Below are positions 34,794 through 46,230 of a stretch of DNA of 62,303 bases, one piece after another. The DNA comes from Smittium culicis (taxonomy: Eukaryota; Kickxellomycota; Harpellomycetes; Harpellales; Legeriomycetaceae). The stretch spans positions 1 through 62,303 of the forward strand of contig LSSN01003942.1 in NCBI GenBank assembly GCA_001970855.1, given 5' to 3'. Within the stretch, counting starts at the first letter, position 1, and the number at the start of each line of letters is the position of its first letter. Position numbers and translations under genes: made by a program. Below the pieces are notes generated by a model, which was given only the letters and a program-made list of their open reading frames with translations, was not told the DNA's origin and made no database searches.

Positions 34794-36527
34794 AAAACGA
34801 ATTGATTTATTCGCCAGTAATTATTATTCAGTTTTATCATTTGCTACATCCTAAAATAAACCAATAAATGATTGAGCCATAGAAATAAACTATTTTTATT
34901 AATTGTAATAATGTATATTTTGTAAATTAAAACGGAATACCACTCGAGAAAGATTTAAAAAAACTGTAAATCTCTATTCTATAACACATTCTTTTTTAAA
35001 ACTAAAAAACTGTATTGCAATTAGTTTTGACCATATATAAATTTTTTTAACCTGTCTCCTACTACCTAGATTATATTCCAATACCACTCGTTTGTTAAAA
35101 TAGAAACATGATAGATTATGACGACATACAAAAACGTGTTTTGCGTATATTTAATTCCAATACCCTTTTATCCACGTCAATACAATGTAATTTAAAAACT
35201 CATCTGTGTATAAAAAAAAAGCCAAAATTCAAAGTTAATTGAAAGCAGAATTGGATAGACTGTCATGATGAGTAGCAAAAGTGTGTATACTCGTCTATTT
35301 TTTAATAGCTACTCGTAATTTATTTATTTATATGGGATATTTTTTATACCTATACTTTAATTTTAAATACTTATTAAAAATGATTAATTTTATATATAGT
35401 ATAAAAAGTATCAAAGGCGAAATCAAGTGACAATCTACCTTTGATACTATTGCTTTTTTTAATAGCTAGCTAGTGATTATATAACTATTTCATATTTGAC
35501 CTTTAGCCAGCTTATTGATGCACACACACCGTTTAATCTTTGAAGCTAATAGAAAGCTTTTCAATGAGGTATAGGTAACCTTTATTTCTCATTTAAAAAT
35601 TGCTTATAGTTTGGTTAAGCTCCGTTATTTTTATTTACATTCTTAATTTACAAATAAAGTAATTGTTGTGCGTTTTATTAATTGTGCTAGGCTAATGGAA
35701 CGCATTTTTATCAAGTTAGCTAAATGATTGCTAAATAGAAAAAATTCATGCAATTAGAAAATATTCGCTGGATTAATATTCTCAATATCTCCGTTTTTAT
35801 CAATTAGTAATATTTATTAAAGTGATGGTGGTATACAATTCCTCTCATTGTCTCACTTATTTGATTTACGCGCTTTTACAGCTCTTTGCTATTATTGTAG
35901 CAGTTTTTAGCTATTTTATTGGAAGATAAAAGCGTGCTTTGTTACTTTTTTCTATTCAATCGAATTAGCAATTTTGAATTTTATCTAATCAATAAATTTA
36001 TAATAAAAAATGCTAACAATAAAAAATTTTCTGAATTTATATGAAACTCGAAAATATATGCGGTAATGTGAGCCGAATTTACTCGTTATTCTCCCGCTTA
36101 CATTTTTTATTGTTTAAAAGCTTGCTTATCTGTCTTGGTTACAGAAAAAACTCTAAATTCCCAAAAAAAAATCCAAATTTCTTATTTTTCTCACATTTTC
36201 ACGTCTATCATCCTGCTATAGTTTTTTTTGTTTATTTTTTGTAAAAATCAACCCTTTTCCTCAAATTGATAGAATCTTTCATCCTATTTCATCTTAAAAG
36301 ATACTATATTTTCTTGATATATCAAAATTAAATTTAATACTAATCAATCAACCTCTAACAAAATTATAGTAGGTCGAGTATTTCTCATTAAATATATTAG
36401 TATGCTCTGAAATAGTTGTGTTTTTATTTCTTAGTATTATATAATTTCAGCCATTATTTTCTATTTAAAAACTATAAAACTACACACTCCCTCACATGTA
36501 TATACTCAACTTTTACTACAATAAATA
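34794..36527. other. Intergenic, upstream of the bZIP gene
   Basis: No gene seen. Holds an 11-bp perfect hairpin at 35407-35448 and presumably the bZIP promoter just before 36528. Confidence 0.5.
35407..35448. repeat. Perfect 11-bp hairpin
   Basis: AGTATCAAAGG (35407-35417) and CCTTTGATACT (35438-35448) form an 11-bp stem around a 20-nt loop, flanked by A- and T-runs. It could be the remnant of a small inverted-repeat element or a structured transcript. Confidence 0.5.
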
Positions 36528-38195
36528 ATGTCAAGCATAAAAGACTTGGTTATAAATGATGTAAACTTATCTGACAAGCAGCAGTCGCACTGTTCTAAAA
36601 TCAGCGACAAACAACTCGGTTGCTCTGATAAAAGCGACCCTACAAGTCCATCAAATGATATTAGTGTTAAGTACAACAGCCACAGCTTTTCGACCTCAGA
36701 AGAATCTAGCAGCTTGCATTTTAAAGAGAATTCAGCGACAAACACAATAATTTGCTCAAAAAATAGCTTCACCTCGCCAATTTCTTCATATAGAAACAAT
36801 TCACAAAATATCAACATATTTGACACTTCTGATAATCAAAACTTAAGTGGTACTAATCTATACTTTTAATTATATTCGTCATTAAATATTATTCACATTT
36901 TATATACAAGAATAATTTTATGTCCTCTTTTTTTACTTGTGCTTAATTTTTACAATTTATTATGATACAATTTCTAACATTATACATAATTATGCTAAAA
37001 AATTCTAGATAATGACTTTAGCAAAAATATAATATCACGCAGGAGTTTAGAAAGCGGGAATCTCGACTATGAATTTAATAGCAGCAGAAAAAATATTTTA
37101 CTCAAGCAGCAGGAAATAAATTTATTAAATGACTCAAAAAAATCTGTTCTACCAACTGTTAATACTATCTTGGACTTTGATCGGCATAATGAAAGTGCCT
37201 TCTCCAGCAAAGACTCCACAGAATCGCTCAATTGCATAAAAGAGTATCCTAAAACTTTATTAAATATAAATGATAATGATTTTGATAATGAAAATATAAG
37301 ATATGGTCGCCAAAATTGTCATCTTGATCTTAATAGCAGTGGCATCTCACAAAGTAAATTCAAAAAAAAAGTTGACACTAATCACAGCGATAGCAGCGAA
37401 ATGGAAGTGGATGGGTATGGATCAGCTGAATTTATATCTACTGAAAGGAAACCTGGCGCCCGAAAAAGGTCTATTACTCCAAGCGATGAGCTATTTCTCG
37501 AAAGTGAATATGCTCCCTACTCTAACAAAAAAATACACGGAGTCGATAAATCAGTTTTATCGTCACCAACCAGCTCAGCAACTAATACTTATAGCGAATA
37601 TAAATTGGGCGCAATAAGTCACAACAATTCGAGTTTAAATTCGCAAACTGAATATCCTTTTTCCAACGCTGAACACAGACATAATCCTAATTACATTACT
37701 CAAAATCAACAGCATTTATATTTATCTAATGCTCCTGTCAATGGTATGCTTAACCAATTACAAGGAAAAATAAACTCGCCCAGAATCAAAGCTTTCGAGG
37801 AAAAAAAAAAAAATTATCATACCACCAATCAAAATTATAGCAATGATTTAAATAGGATTGAACCTAGAAACTATATTAGTTTTAACTCGCCCAAAAATGA
37901 AAATCAACTTTTAAAACGTCAGGAAAGAATGTTTGAAAGTCCACCTAAATATAGACGCGAGTTTTTAAGGCAAAAAAGTAACGCTAATAATATACCAGAC
38001 ATTGACAACAAGATGCCTTTGAACGAAAAACTAGAACGCAGGTTACAAAGAAATCGAGTTGCTGCCAAGGAATGTCGTTTAAGGAAAAAAAAGTACATCA
38101 GTGGACTAGAAGCTACCATTGAGGAACTAAAAAATACCAACTCACTACTATTAAGAAAAATTAAAGATCTTGAAAATCAAATAAATAAAAGATAG
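36528..38195 (+). CDS. bZIP transcription factor, ATF/CREB type, 2 exons
   Basis: Exons 36528-36849 and 37009-38195 (intron of 159 nt, GTACTA donor, CTAG acceptor, phase 1) give 502 residues. The bZIP domain is at the extreme C-terminus (~444-502). Its basic region RLQRNRVAAKECRLRKKKY has the invariant N456-x7-R464 and the AAKECR pattern of the ATF1/CREB group. The zipper has Leu at 474, 481, 488 and 495, so four heptads before the stop. The N-terminal 440 residues are Ser/Asn-rich and disordered, with KRSITPSDE near the middle as a possible kinase site. Family role: a nuclear dimer binding CRE-like TGACGTCA sites, often in stress, nutrient or mating responses. The exact target is unknown. 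The start codon is the first ATG after a stop-rich leader. Confidence 0.9.
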
Positions 38196-39682
38196 ATGCT
38201 GTTTTTTGGAATTTCGCATTATACCTACATGGGCCTCAATCCCCACTTCACCAAAAAAATTATTCGCCTTTTTAATATTCCAGCTCATTACTACTTTTCA
38301 TGCTACTACCTTTAGAAAAACTTAATTACTCTGCTTTAAATCATAATATTGTATATATACTTCATTCCACCATGCCCTCATTCCTTTATATGATTTTAAA
38401 CAGATTACAATGAATATCCTATCAAAATAAAAAGTAAAATTCTAATAATTATGAACTTTTTCAACACTAGAAATAAATAGAAATAAAGCTGTTTAAATCC
38501 TCAAAATTTATACAAAACCATTTAAGAATATATCGATAAAAAAGTCTCAAGAATGAATCAAAAGCAAATTTTCTACATAAAATTTTTACTCTTTGGCTAT
38601 TTAACCAAAAAAAGATATGAAATAATTAGAAAAAAGCTAATAAACTACTACACAAACACCTTATTGTTTGTCCCCAAAAAAAAGTAGATGCATTTCTATA
38701 ATTCCAATTAATCTCGAAAAAATTTTTAATTTTGGAAATAAAACTTAAAAAAAAACACCCACTTATGCCCGTTTAGATTATTTCAAATTTAACTCAAGAC
38801 CCAGGCTTGTATACTAGGATATTTTTACCTTATGGAAATTCCATAAATAATTTTTTAATTTTTCACATACTTTAGACCTCTATACTAATAAAATTTATAG
38901 AATTTTATAGAAAATAGCTGATCATTAAACCTTTTCCTAGGATCAGAGATTGACGTCTTATTCTCAACTATGCTTTCAAAATAAATATCTTCAAAAGATT
39001 AATGCTTTTTTTTTTGTTTGGATGTACCTAAAATTAAACTTTGTTAGTTAAATTGATGTTTTATATAATAATTTTCTAAATCGGCTCAGGTTAAATACCT
39101 GATAAAATGCTGTATGATTGTTATTATTTTGTAATAATTTTATGATATATTTCAAGCTTCCTGACATATAATAAATATTTTTAGCTTCATCAATAAATAT
39201 AACGGCGATTAGTTGATTTAAATAACCAAAACTTGAGTTATTCCTTAAATTCTTCAAAAAATACTAATTTTATGGAGCATGTTATAAATTTGCTTTATTT
39301 TGCAAATTTTACTCTTAGATAAAAAAAAAAGATATTCTGGATATCTTTTTATTTTTGTATTTCGGAATAATTTTTTTTTTTTAATTTGTAACTGTCTCTC
39401 TAAGCCTTAGAGTGTACAAAAAAATTATATAATTTGATATTTTTGAAAGCGTGTTAATTCATCTCGTAACAACTAGTGAGATAATGATATGATATAAATA
39501 TACTATTTTTAATAGCTGCCAAATTAATATAAAAAAATGTTAATCTTAAATTTAAGACTGAAAAAAACTTTTGCTATCAACTCGGCCACTGATAATATTA
39601 GAAATTCGAGTAATTGAAAGGTAGACCATTTAAATGATTTAGGCTAATTTGAATTTGAATTTTGTTTCTCATATCACAAAGT
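38196..39682. other. Intergenic, no gene seen
   Basis: Downstream of the bZIP gene. Only short AT-driven frames. Confidence 0.5.
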
Positions 39683-39744
39683 ATATGTGATATTCTCAGG
39701 GGAAGAGGCACTTTTTTTTCTTAGAAATTATACTTGCCTATATA

Positions 39745-39936
39745 GCCTTTACTATCCAACACTCTTTAAAAAAAAATCAGTTTTATGATTCGTCTGTGAT
39801 TTATAAGCAAGTTAATTATTTGCTGCTATAATACAACAAGCTAATAATTCTTAAGGACTCGGAATTAAAGTATTTTAATTGAGCACAGTTGGCTATATCT
39901 GGTGGGTAAAAAATAGTCTACCACCCAGTAAAAGGG
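39745..39936 (-). mobile_element. TTAA-family MITE (copy 3, nested, ends eroded)
   Basis: Contains ATCCAACACTCTTTAAAAAA near the left and CAGTTGGCTATATCTGGTGG, TAGTCTACCACCC near the right. Flanking target sites are eroded (ATAG/TTTA). Confidence 0.65.
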
Positions 39937-40038
39937 TTTAATTAGACAAAGGAATTTGTTGTATTAGGTTATCGATTATATGATAATTTCTAGTATAATT
40001 TTTAACTAAAAGTGATGCTGCCAAGTAGGCAAAACTTG

Positions 40039-40145
40039 ATAGGAAAAGTTTTATTTTATTTTATTTTTTTTTTTTGTCTCAGAGAGTTTATTAAACATAA
40101 TTTTAAAGCATACAAAAAACTATAAAAAAATAGGAAAAGTTTTAT
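40039..40145 (-). mobile_element. Short retroposed 3' tail with 16-bp target duplication
   Basis: ATAGGAAAAGTTTTAT occurs at 40039-40054 and again at 40130-40145. The 75-bp insert between them begins with a T-run (reverse of a poly(A) tail) followed by GTCTCAGAGAGTTTATTAAA. Read on the minus strand this is a 5'-truncated transcript end plus poly(A), the signature of target-primed reverse transcription by a LINE machinery. Confidence 0.8.
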
Positions 40146-40215
40146 CCATCGAAATAAATGTCATATATTTGGGAGACTCTTATGGGAAGCGGAACTTTTT
40201 TCCATAGAATTTCAT

Positions 40216-40398
40216 TTGATAATAATTATTAGTGATTTTTATAAGCTAATTTTTTTAATCCATTTGGGGGATTCTAAACGAAGAAATCACTGTGCTGAGC
40301 TTATAATTATTGGACTGATTTTTTTAGATAATATTATTATTGGTGGAATTGGTAAGGAATTCCATTATCAATTTAATTATGATGGTATTATTTGCTAA
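40216..40398 (+). pseudogene. Possible transposase fragment
   Basis: A 60-codon frame containing SKRRNHCAELIIIGLIFLDN and IIIGGIGKEFHYQFNYDGI. The IGGxGK run slightly recalls ISXO2-type transposases, but no catalytic residues can be assigned. It may be chance. Confidence 0.2.
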
Positions 40399-40430
40399 AA
40401 AAATGCTAGATTTTACTTACTGAATATTAA

Positions 40431-40620
40431 CCCTTTCCTGCGTGGTAGACTATTTTTGGACCACCAAGTATAGCCAACTGCGTTCGATAAAAATGGATTA
40501 ATTCCGAGACCTTAAAGAAACATTGGTAAAACGATAAATAAAAGCTAATAATAAAATTTCTTGTAAATGACTAGACAATAAATAAATTTGCTTTTTTAAA
40601 GAGTGTTGAACGGGAAAGGG
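40431..40620 (+). mobile_element. TTAA-flanked MITE, piggyBac-like (copy 4)
   Basis: 190 bp with perfect TTAA flanks (40427-40430, 40621-40624). Ends CCCTTTCCTGCG and GTTGAACGGGAAAGGG. One of the best-preserved members. Confidence 0.85.
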
Positions 40621-40888
40621 TTAATTAAATATTAAATTTCATACACTGTAGCTCTTAATGCATAAAAATGCTCTCTTCGTAAAGAATCTATTCACCGTTA
40701 AAAAAAAAAAACGTAAAGAATCTCCCATTTGATATTTATACTAATTGGATTTAAACCCCAAATAAATTTTGAATCGAAGGAGTAATTTAATAGAAAATTT
40801 TCAGCTCCTCAAAAGAGTATATCATTTATATATGTCACCAATGAAACTTCGCCAGGCGCGTGTGATAAAGAGAATTAAAAAAAAACAT

Positions 40889-41055
40889 AAAAGTAATCAT
40901 AACCAGGAGCTTCTAGAGTTGCGGAGGGATTGTCAGTTGAAAAAATATTTTTTGATTTTTTTATAACCTTTTAAATATTTTTTATTAGTTTTTTTATTCT
41001 TTTAAATTATGTTTAGTAAACTCTCTGAGACGGGAAAAAAAAGTAATCATAACCA
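40889..41055 (+). mobile_element. Retroposed 3' tail with 17-bp target duplication
   Basis: AAAAGTAATCATAACCA occurs at 40889-40905 and at 41039-41055. The 133-bp insert starts GGAGCTTCTAGAGTTGCGGA and ends AGTAAACTCTCTGAGACGGG plus a short A-run. Its end is the same sequence as the minus-strand insert at 40055-40129, so both are copies of one RNA's 3' end. The insert interrupts a 60-odd codon frame (40769-40966) that would otherwise end soon after position 41055. Confidence 0.85.
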
Positions 41056-44000
41056 ACACTAGAATTTATGTTTCAATACAATTAATTCCACATATATAAA
41101 AACGACGAGTTCTACCATTTTCGAATTATACAGACATTAATTACATAGAATTATTATTATCTTAGCTAGAATAAAAATTTTCAAGAATATTCATACCGTT
41201 GAGAATTTTTTTTAATCATCATGATATAGTTTCTTACGACAGTGAAAGTTACAAAGCATTAATTTCTAGAAATAATAACTCTATTTTTAATGTATAGTAT
41301 ACTGATTATCAAATTCTATAAATTTCATCAAATAACTCAAATAGTTGATAAATTTACACAATAGTTAGTTGAAAATTTTGAATTGAAAATATAAAAAATA
41401 TTTGTATCAATTGTAGATGTATAATTATATATGGGGCATTATTTTCAAGCGCGTAATATATTTTATTACGTCCCTTCATGAAATAAGTTGTAGTTTTACT
41501 ATTAAAGCCCATTTGAAAATAATAAGGATTAAACTATCTGATGCAGTCAATTTTTGTGTCTAATTCATATTAGCAATTAAAATTTAGAGGAATTTTTTTT
41601 TCTGCTCTTCCCAAGAATCTTATATAAATGGAAAATTATGATTATAATTTTAAAATTGAATTAAAATATAAAATCCCTTGTTTAAAATGCATTTTTTTTA
41701 TTTATAGGTTTTATAATATATATTTCAGATATAAATTAAGCGTTATCCATTTTAAGATGTAACAAATATAACTATATTCCATATTATAATACGAAATTAA
41801 AATAACTCGTGTTATCTGAATAAATTATCTTTAGGGAAATGCTTTATAAACCAGCTTGATCAAGCAAGTTACTGAAAATTTCGTAGACTAATAGGGTTTA
41901 AATTATTAATTATAAAAATATCTAGGATAAAAATTTGACTTTTATTAAAACAGTTACGATTTTTTTATTTGAATTTAAATGATATGAACTTTTTTTTTAT
42001 TTCAAGTTAAAGAAATGAGCTCTGTCATTTCAATAACTCTAGTGTTTAATTATATTATTATAATATTACAATGAAAAAAAATAAACGAGTTTCTGAAATA
42101 TAATCACTAACTAACAACAAATAAACTTTTTGGAAATGACTTTCTCTAAATTCTTATTATATCAATATATTAAAGAAGTAATAAGATTTTCGATTTAAAT
42201 AAATAATAGAACGATAAAATATTTGAATATTCTATCTATTATTTTAATCATTAAGCCAATGTAATATAATAAATGATCTGGAGCTATAAAAATATACTCG
42301 AATTATAAATATTAAAATAGTTAAATACAGAGTAAAATAAATTTTGCAGATTTATTTTGATTTTCTGCAGATTATTTTTAATATATATCGAATGTCTAGC
42401 TAAAATATTTTTAAGAAAAATTTTCTTTTTTTCGATATAAACTATGATTTAATATGGAAATCACACATATAAAGCTTTAATAGATTAATAAAACTAATAT
42501 TTAATACTCGTCACATATTTATTTTCTTTTATTATCTTGAAAGAAACCAAATTCTGAGTATCAAGCACCTTATAAGTTCAATTAATAGGCAAGTATGAAA
42601 TTAATATTTTTGGCGTCTGGTGTTGAAAGATTAAAATTTGGGGTTTCAGTACTTGATTCTAGAAATTTAATTGACTAATCTCTAATGAATATGATCAAAT
42701 GATCGGTATATAGTAAATATAGTTGAATAAACTACGTTTCAGCTTTTGGTAGCTCTAAGAAAATATACTAGCTAAAGTAAAGCCTAGATCTTTTTAAAAT
42801 TTTTTCATTATCTATTATCGTTGCTATTCTGAATAAATTATGATACTAACTAGTTCTCAAATAGCTAGAAAAGATCTAATAAATTTTTATTGTAAAATAA
42901 ATAATCATAAATCCATTAAAGCTTCAAAGAGCTGCGTATTAAATAGGTTTATATTTGGATTATCATTTATACATACTTTATATATTATTTTGAATTAAAG
43001 TTAACCTATAGTATAACCAGAACTATTTATTTTATAAAAACTCTAATAATTTTTCTAGTCGCAAATATTATTATAAAGGTTTTTTTAGGTTCCAATACAT
43101 TAATAAGAGTGTTATATAGTTTTTTTTATGCTACTCTATCTTTTGGAATTTGTACATTTTATAAATTCAGACTATTATATAGACTTATAACTATTTCATT
43201 TCAAATTAATGAGTTTTTTTCTTTATAAAATTTTAGATTTGGTTATATTAAGCTATAAAAAATAAGGTGGAAAAAAAAAAAGAAAATTTATTAAACCCAA
43301 GTTTAAATTGAGTTTTAATTTAGTTAAAACTCGCAGCTAGCATTTAAATTAAGCAGCTTTTAGTTATTTTTTTTTTCGACATGCATAAATTAAATAATAA
43401 AGAGCATCATATAAAATAAAAAAACAGCTTAAAAAACTAAATTTTATAAATAAAGAATATCAAATAAAATTAATAACAGGTTTAATAGCTAATGGTAAGA
43501 ATAAAGGGTATGATGTGAATCAAATCTGGAATCTTAGGATATTAAAAAAATAACAATAACATTGATTTAGTTAAAACATATAAAGATGGTCTCAATTATC
43601 AAGGATATTTTTTCTAGCGCCACATTTAACAGTTTTTGATTTTGAAGTTTCTATTACTGTAACAGCTAATTAGAGATCACCTATAAATGTTAATATTTTA
43701 AATTTAAATACTTATAAACCAAAAGTCAGTAGATAAATTATGTCACTTTTGGGATGAAAGTGTGTGTGATTTTAGTTTTTTAATCAGCTAATGATAAGGT
43801 TCCCTGACTATTTATATCTTTAATGATACTGACATTGAATGCTTTTTAAATTCAATTCGAAGGACTTAAATAATCTGTTAGTGACGTCAACAAATGAAAA
43901 GGGTCTTTAATTCTGATTTTTACGCATTATTTAATTACACAAATCAAAAGCTAATTACTAGTTTTAAACTATTTAAAAATATAATAAAAATAGTAAAATA

Positions 44001-44219
44001 TAGTTTAATAATGGAATTTTCAGAGAACAAATAGCCTCAAATATGATATAATTTATTTTTTACAATACATTGATATACGATTTTTGATCTTTTAGATATA
44101 AACTTTCGCTGCTGGACTTTTCTTTAACTTCAAGCTAAGTTTAATTCAGGTTTAGATATATATTGTTTATATATTTTAGGGGCTAAGCCGACTGGTCAAA
44201 CCTTCAATAAGTTTATTAT
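41056..44219. other. Long AT-rich intergenic stretch, nothing recognisable
   Basis: No frame above chance length and no repeat family member that I could recognise. Confidence 0.5.
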
Positions 44220-44359
44220 CAGTTATCAGTTATCAGTTATCAGTTATCAGTTATCAGTTATCAGTTATCAGTTATCAGTTATCAGTTATCAGTTATCAGT
44301 TATCAGTTATCAGTTATCAGTTATCAGTTATCAGTTATCAGTTATCAGTTATCAGTTAT
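44220..44359 (+). repeat. Tandem array (CAGTTAT)20
   Basis: A perfect 7-bp unit repeated exactly 20 times (140 bp) with no interruption. Confidence 0.97.
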
Positions 44360-44937
44360 ATATTATTAATCTTATGCTAATTTAACGTAAAAGAGTCCAA
44401 GATTGGAGCTCAAGTCAACGCAATAACTATAGGATGTAAATTTAACCATTAACATTCGTATTAAAAATTATGATAATTAAATAATAGTATGTAAACTAAC
44501 TTATGAAATAGGCAAAGAATCGCTAAATCAAAATAGCTTGTTCGTATTTTGAATTTGAAAAAAGATTTACACAACCTCTTGATAGTACCCAGTTCTAGAC
44601 TTTATTAAGGAAAAGTTTCGGGTTTAATTTGACAGCTAAAGTGGTATACTATTCTTATGCTTAGCTTATTTAGGAGCAGTTCTATTAAAATTTTTGAAAT
44701 CTTTGTTTTAATATTTGTTTGTTTTTATATACATTCTATTTAGAAATAGATATTAGTCAAATCGCTAATCTATAGTTATCGATTGTATGTTAATTATTTT
44801 TAATTAGGCTAGACTGATTTTAATAGTTCAAAAGCAGATCGATTCATATCACAAAGTTAAAGAGGCATTTCGTATACACTTATATAATATTGATTTGATT
44901 AATATGAATATAATCATAACACGGAAAATAGTTATAA

Positions 44938-45127
44938 CTATTTCATTTCCAACGAGCTTAGTGAAAATTGAATTCATTGATTCTTTTTAGGTTAATGAGA
45001 AAATATATCATTTGCTGCTACTCTAGAACAAATCTGCATTTGAAATGGCGTAATAATCAAATTGGTTTTATTTAGTGCAATTGACTATATTTGTTAGATC
45101 AAATAATGTTAACCGCTCGTGAAAGGG
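44938..45127 (-). mobile_element. TTAA-family MITE (copy 5)
   Basis: Right end ACCGCTCGTGAAAGGG then TTAA (45128-45131). The left flank has eroded to ATAA. The inner motif TTGACTATATTTGTTAGATC fits the family. Confidence 0.65.
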
Positions 45128-45301
45128 TTAAGGAACAGGATCATAGCGCTAATAAATAGACGGGAGATGGTATAATTCTCGAAAATCTTGTGGCGTAGTA
45201 TTATGGATAAAAATCAAATTAATCAATTGCCAAAGCTCTTTTCACAAATCTAAATATATTCTCATTGATGCTTTTGACTACCGGATTTTAAGCTCTGCAT
45301 A

Positions 45302-45494
45302 TACGGGATATTTTTTAAATGGACGGAACTTTTTTTCTTGGAAATCCTATTTGCTTATATTTATTAGGTATGTATTGGCTGTATCAGATATATCATAAAA
45401 TGATAATTTCTAATCAAATCTAAAATATAGGTAACACATATGAATAGGTAAAGCTTAATATGAATAGCTCCGTTCCTACAAATAGTATCCCGTA
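45302..45494 (+). mobile_element. Mariner-like MITE, TA target site (copy 4, best preserved)
   Basis: 193 bp flanked by TA (45300-45301, 45495-45496). Ends TACGGGATATTTTT and TAGTATCCCGTA are inverted repeats, with inner pair GGACGGAAC and CTCCGTTCC. It provides the reference for the more damaged copies at 9053, 33184 and 39683. Confidence 0.75.
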
Positions 45495-45659
45495 TATAGC
45501 AATCCTGTATTACCAGAATAAATTACATGTCCATCTATTATTTTCTAATAGGGCTAAATTTAAATATAAAATCAAATCAATTTAGTCATTTTCGCCAAGA
45601 AGAGTGTTAATTTAGTAATATCTTCTAGGGGGTAAAATGTATTACAAAAACAAGAAACT

Positions 45660-45875
45660 TGGTAAAGCTTTACTTTTTTTTTGTTTTTCCTCAATAAAGG
45701 GGTTTTTTTTTTTAATCGCGGAATTTTATTGGTACGATAACAATAATAGAAAATATGCGGTAAATAAACTAAAAAAATAGAAATTCGGTGCAAGGCATAA
45801 AAAAACTAATATTCAAATACTAATAAATTCCTCTGCCGGTCTACCGGCTATGTACCTAAAGGGAAATGGGATCAA
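45660..45875 (+). repeat. Dispersed repeat related to 32690-32935
   Basis: Shares GGAATTTTATTGGTA and CCGGTCTACCGGCTATGTAC-type blocks with the other copy. Its right end runs into the GC-rich island. Confidence 0.5.
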
Positions 45876-46230
45876 TCTACCATCCGAAAGATCCACCCAG
45901 GCATTGCTTCAGGTAGGCTGGATGACTGAAGTTACAAGCAGTCATGGAATTAAGCTCGTTCCAACAAAATTGAATTTGTTGAGATCATTGAGCTCCTAGT
46001 CAGAGCCTACATCTAACAGGATTAATAAAAAAATAGGCTCCTACTCAAACGTGGGAATGATCAACCTGGCTCTCCTACAATAAGCTGCTAAACGGCTGAG
46101 TTCCGTAATGCTGTCGAACGCTGGACTTGTGCACAGATAACGTCTCAGACTATGCTAAACGAATCGGTTCCTCCTGTTTCTAAATGGTCCTCCTCTGGAA
46201 TCGCTGTCCTCCGAATCGCCTCAATATAGG
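45835..46230. other. GC-rich island of unknown origin
   Basis: About 45% G+C by hand count (177 of 390 bases from 45841) in sequence that is otherwise near 25%. In one plus-strand frame it stays open about 50 codons (GLPAMYLKGNGINLPSERST, then LLQVGWMTEVTSSHGIKL) before TAG. A minus-strand frame is also largely open (TAIPEEDHLETGGTDSF). I recognise neither. It may be the interior of a transposon whose edge is shared with 32880-32935, a structured RNA, or foreign DNA. Confidence 0.45.

Larger units (their letters stand above)
39683..40175 (+). repeat. Mariner-like element (copy 3) carrying two later insertions
   Basis: The family order (TGATATTCTCAGGGGAAGAG, TTAGAAATTATACTTGCCTA, then TTGTTGTATTAGGTTATCG, GTGATGCTGCCAAGTAGGC, AGGAAAAGTTTTAT) is split by a TTAA-family MITE (39745-39936) and by a retroposed tail (40055-40129). 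It is therefore older than both. Confidence 0.6.

Noticed and set aside
40076..41031. A single 0.95-kb DNA transposon with 60-bp terminal inverted repeats starting GTCTCAGAGAG
   Set aside because: Each repeat has its own A-tail and its own perfect target duplication, so they are two separate retroposed tails.
44220..44359. CRISPR-like array
   Set aside because: The 7-bp units are contiguous with no spacers; it is a simple tandem repeat in eukaryotic DNA.
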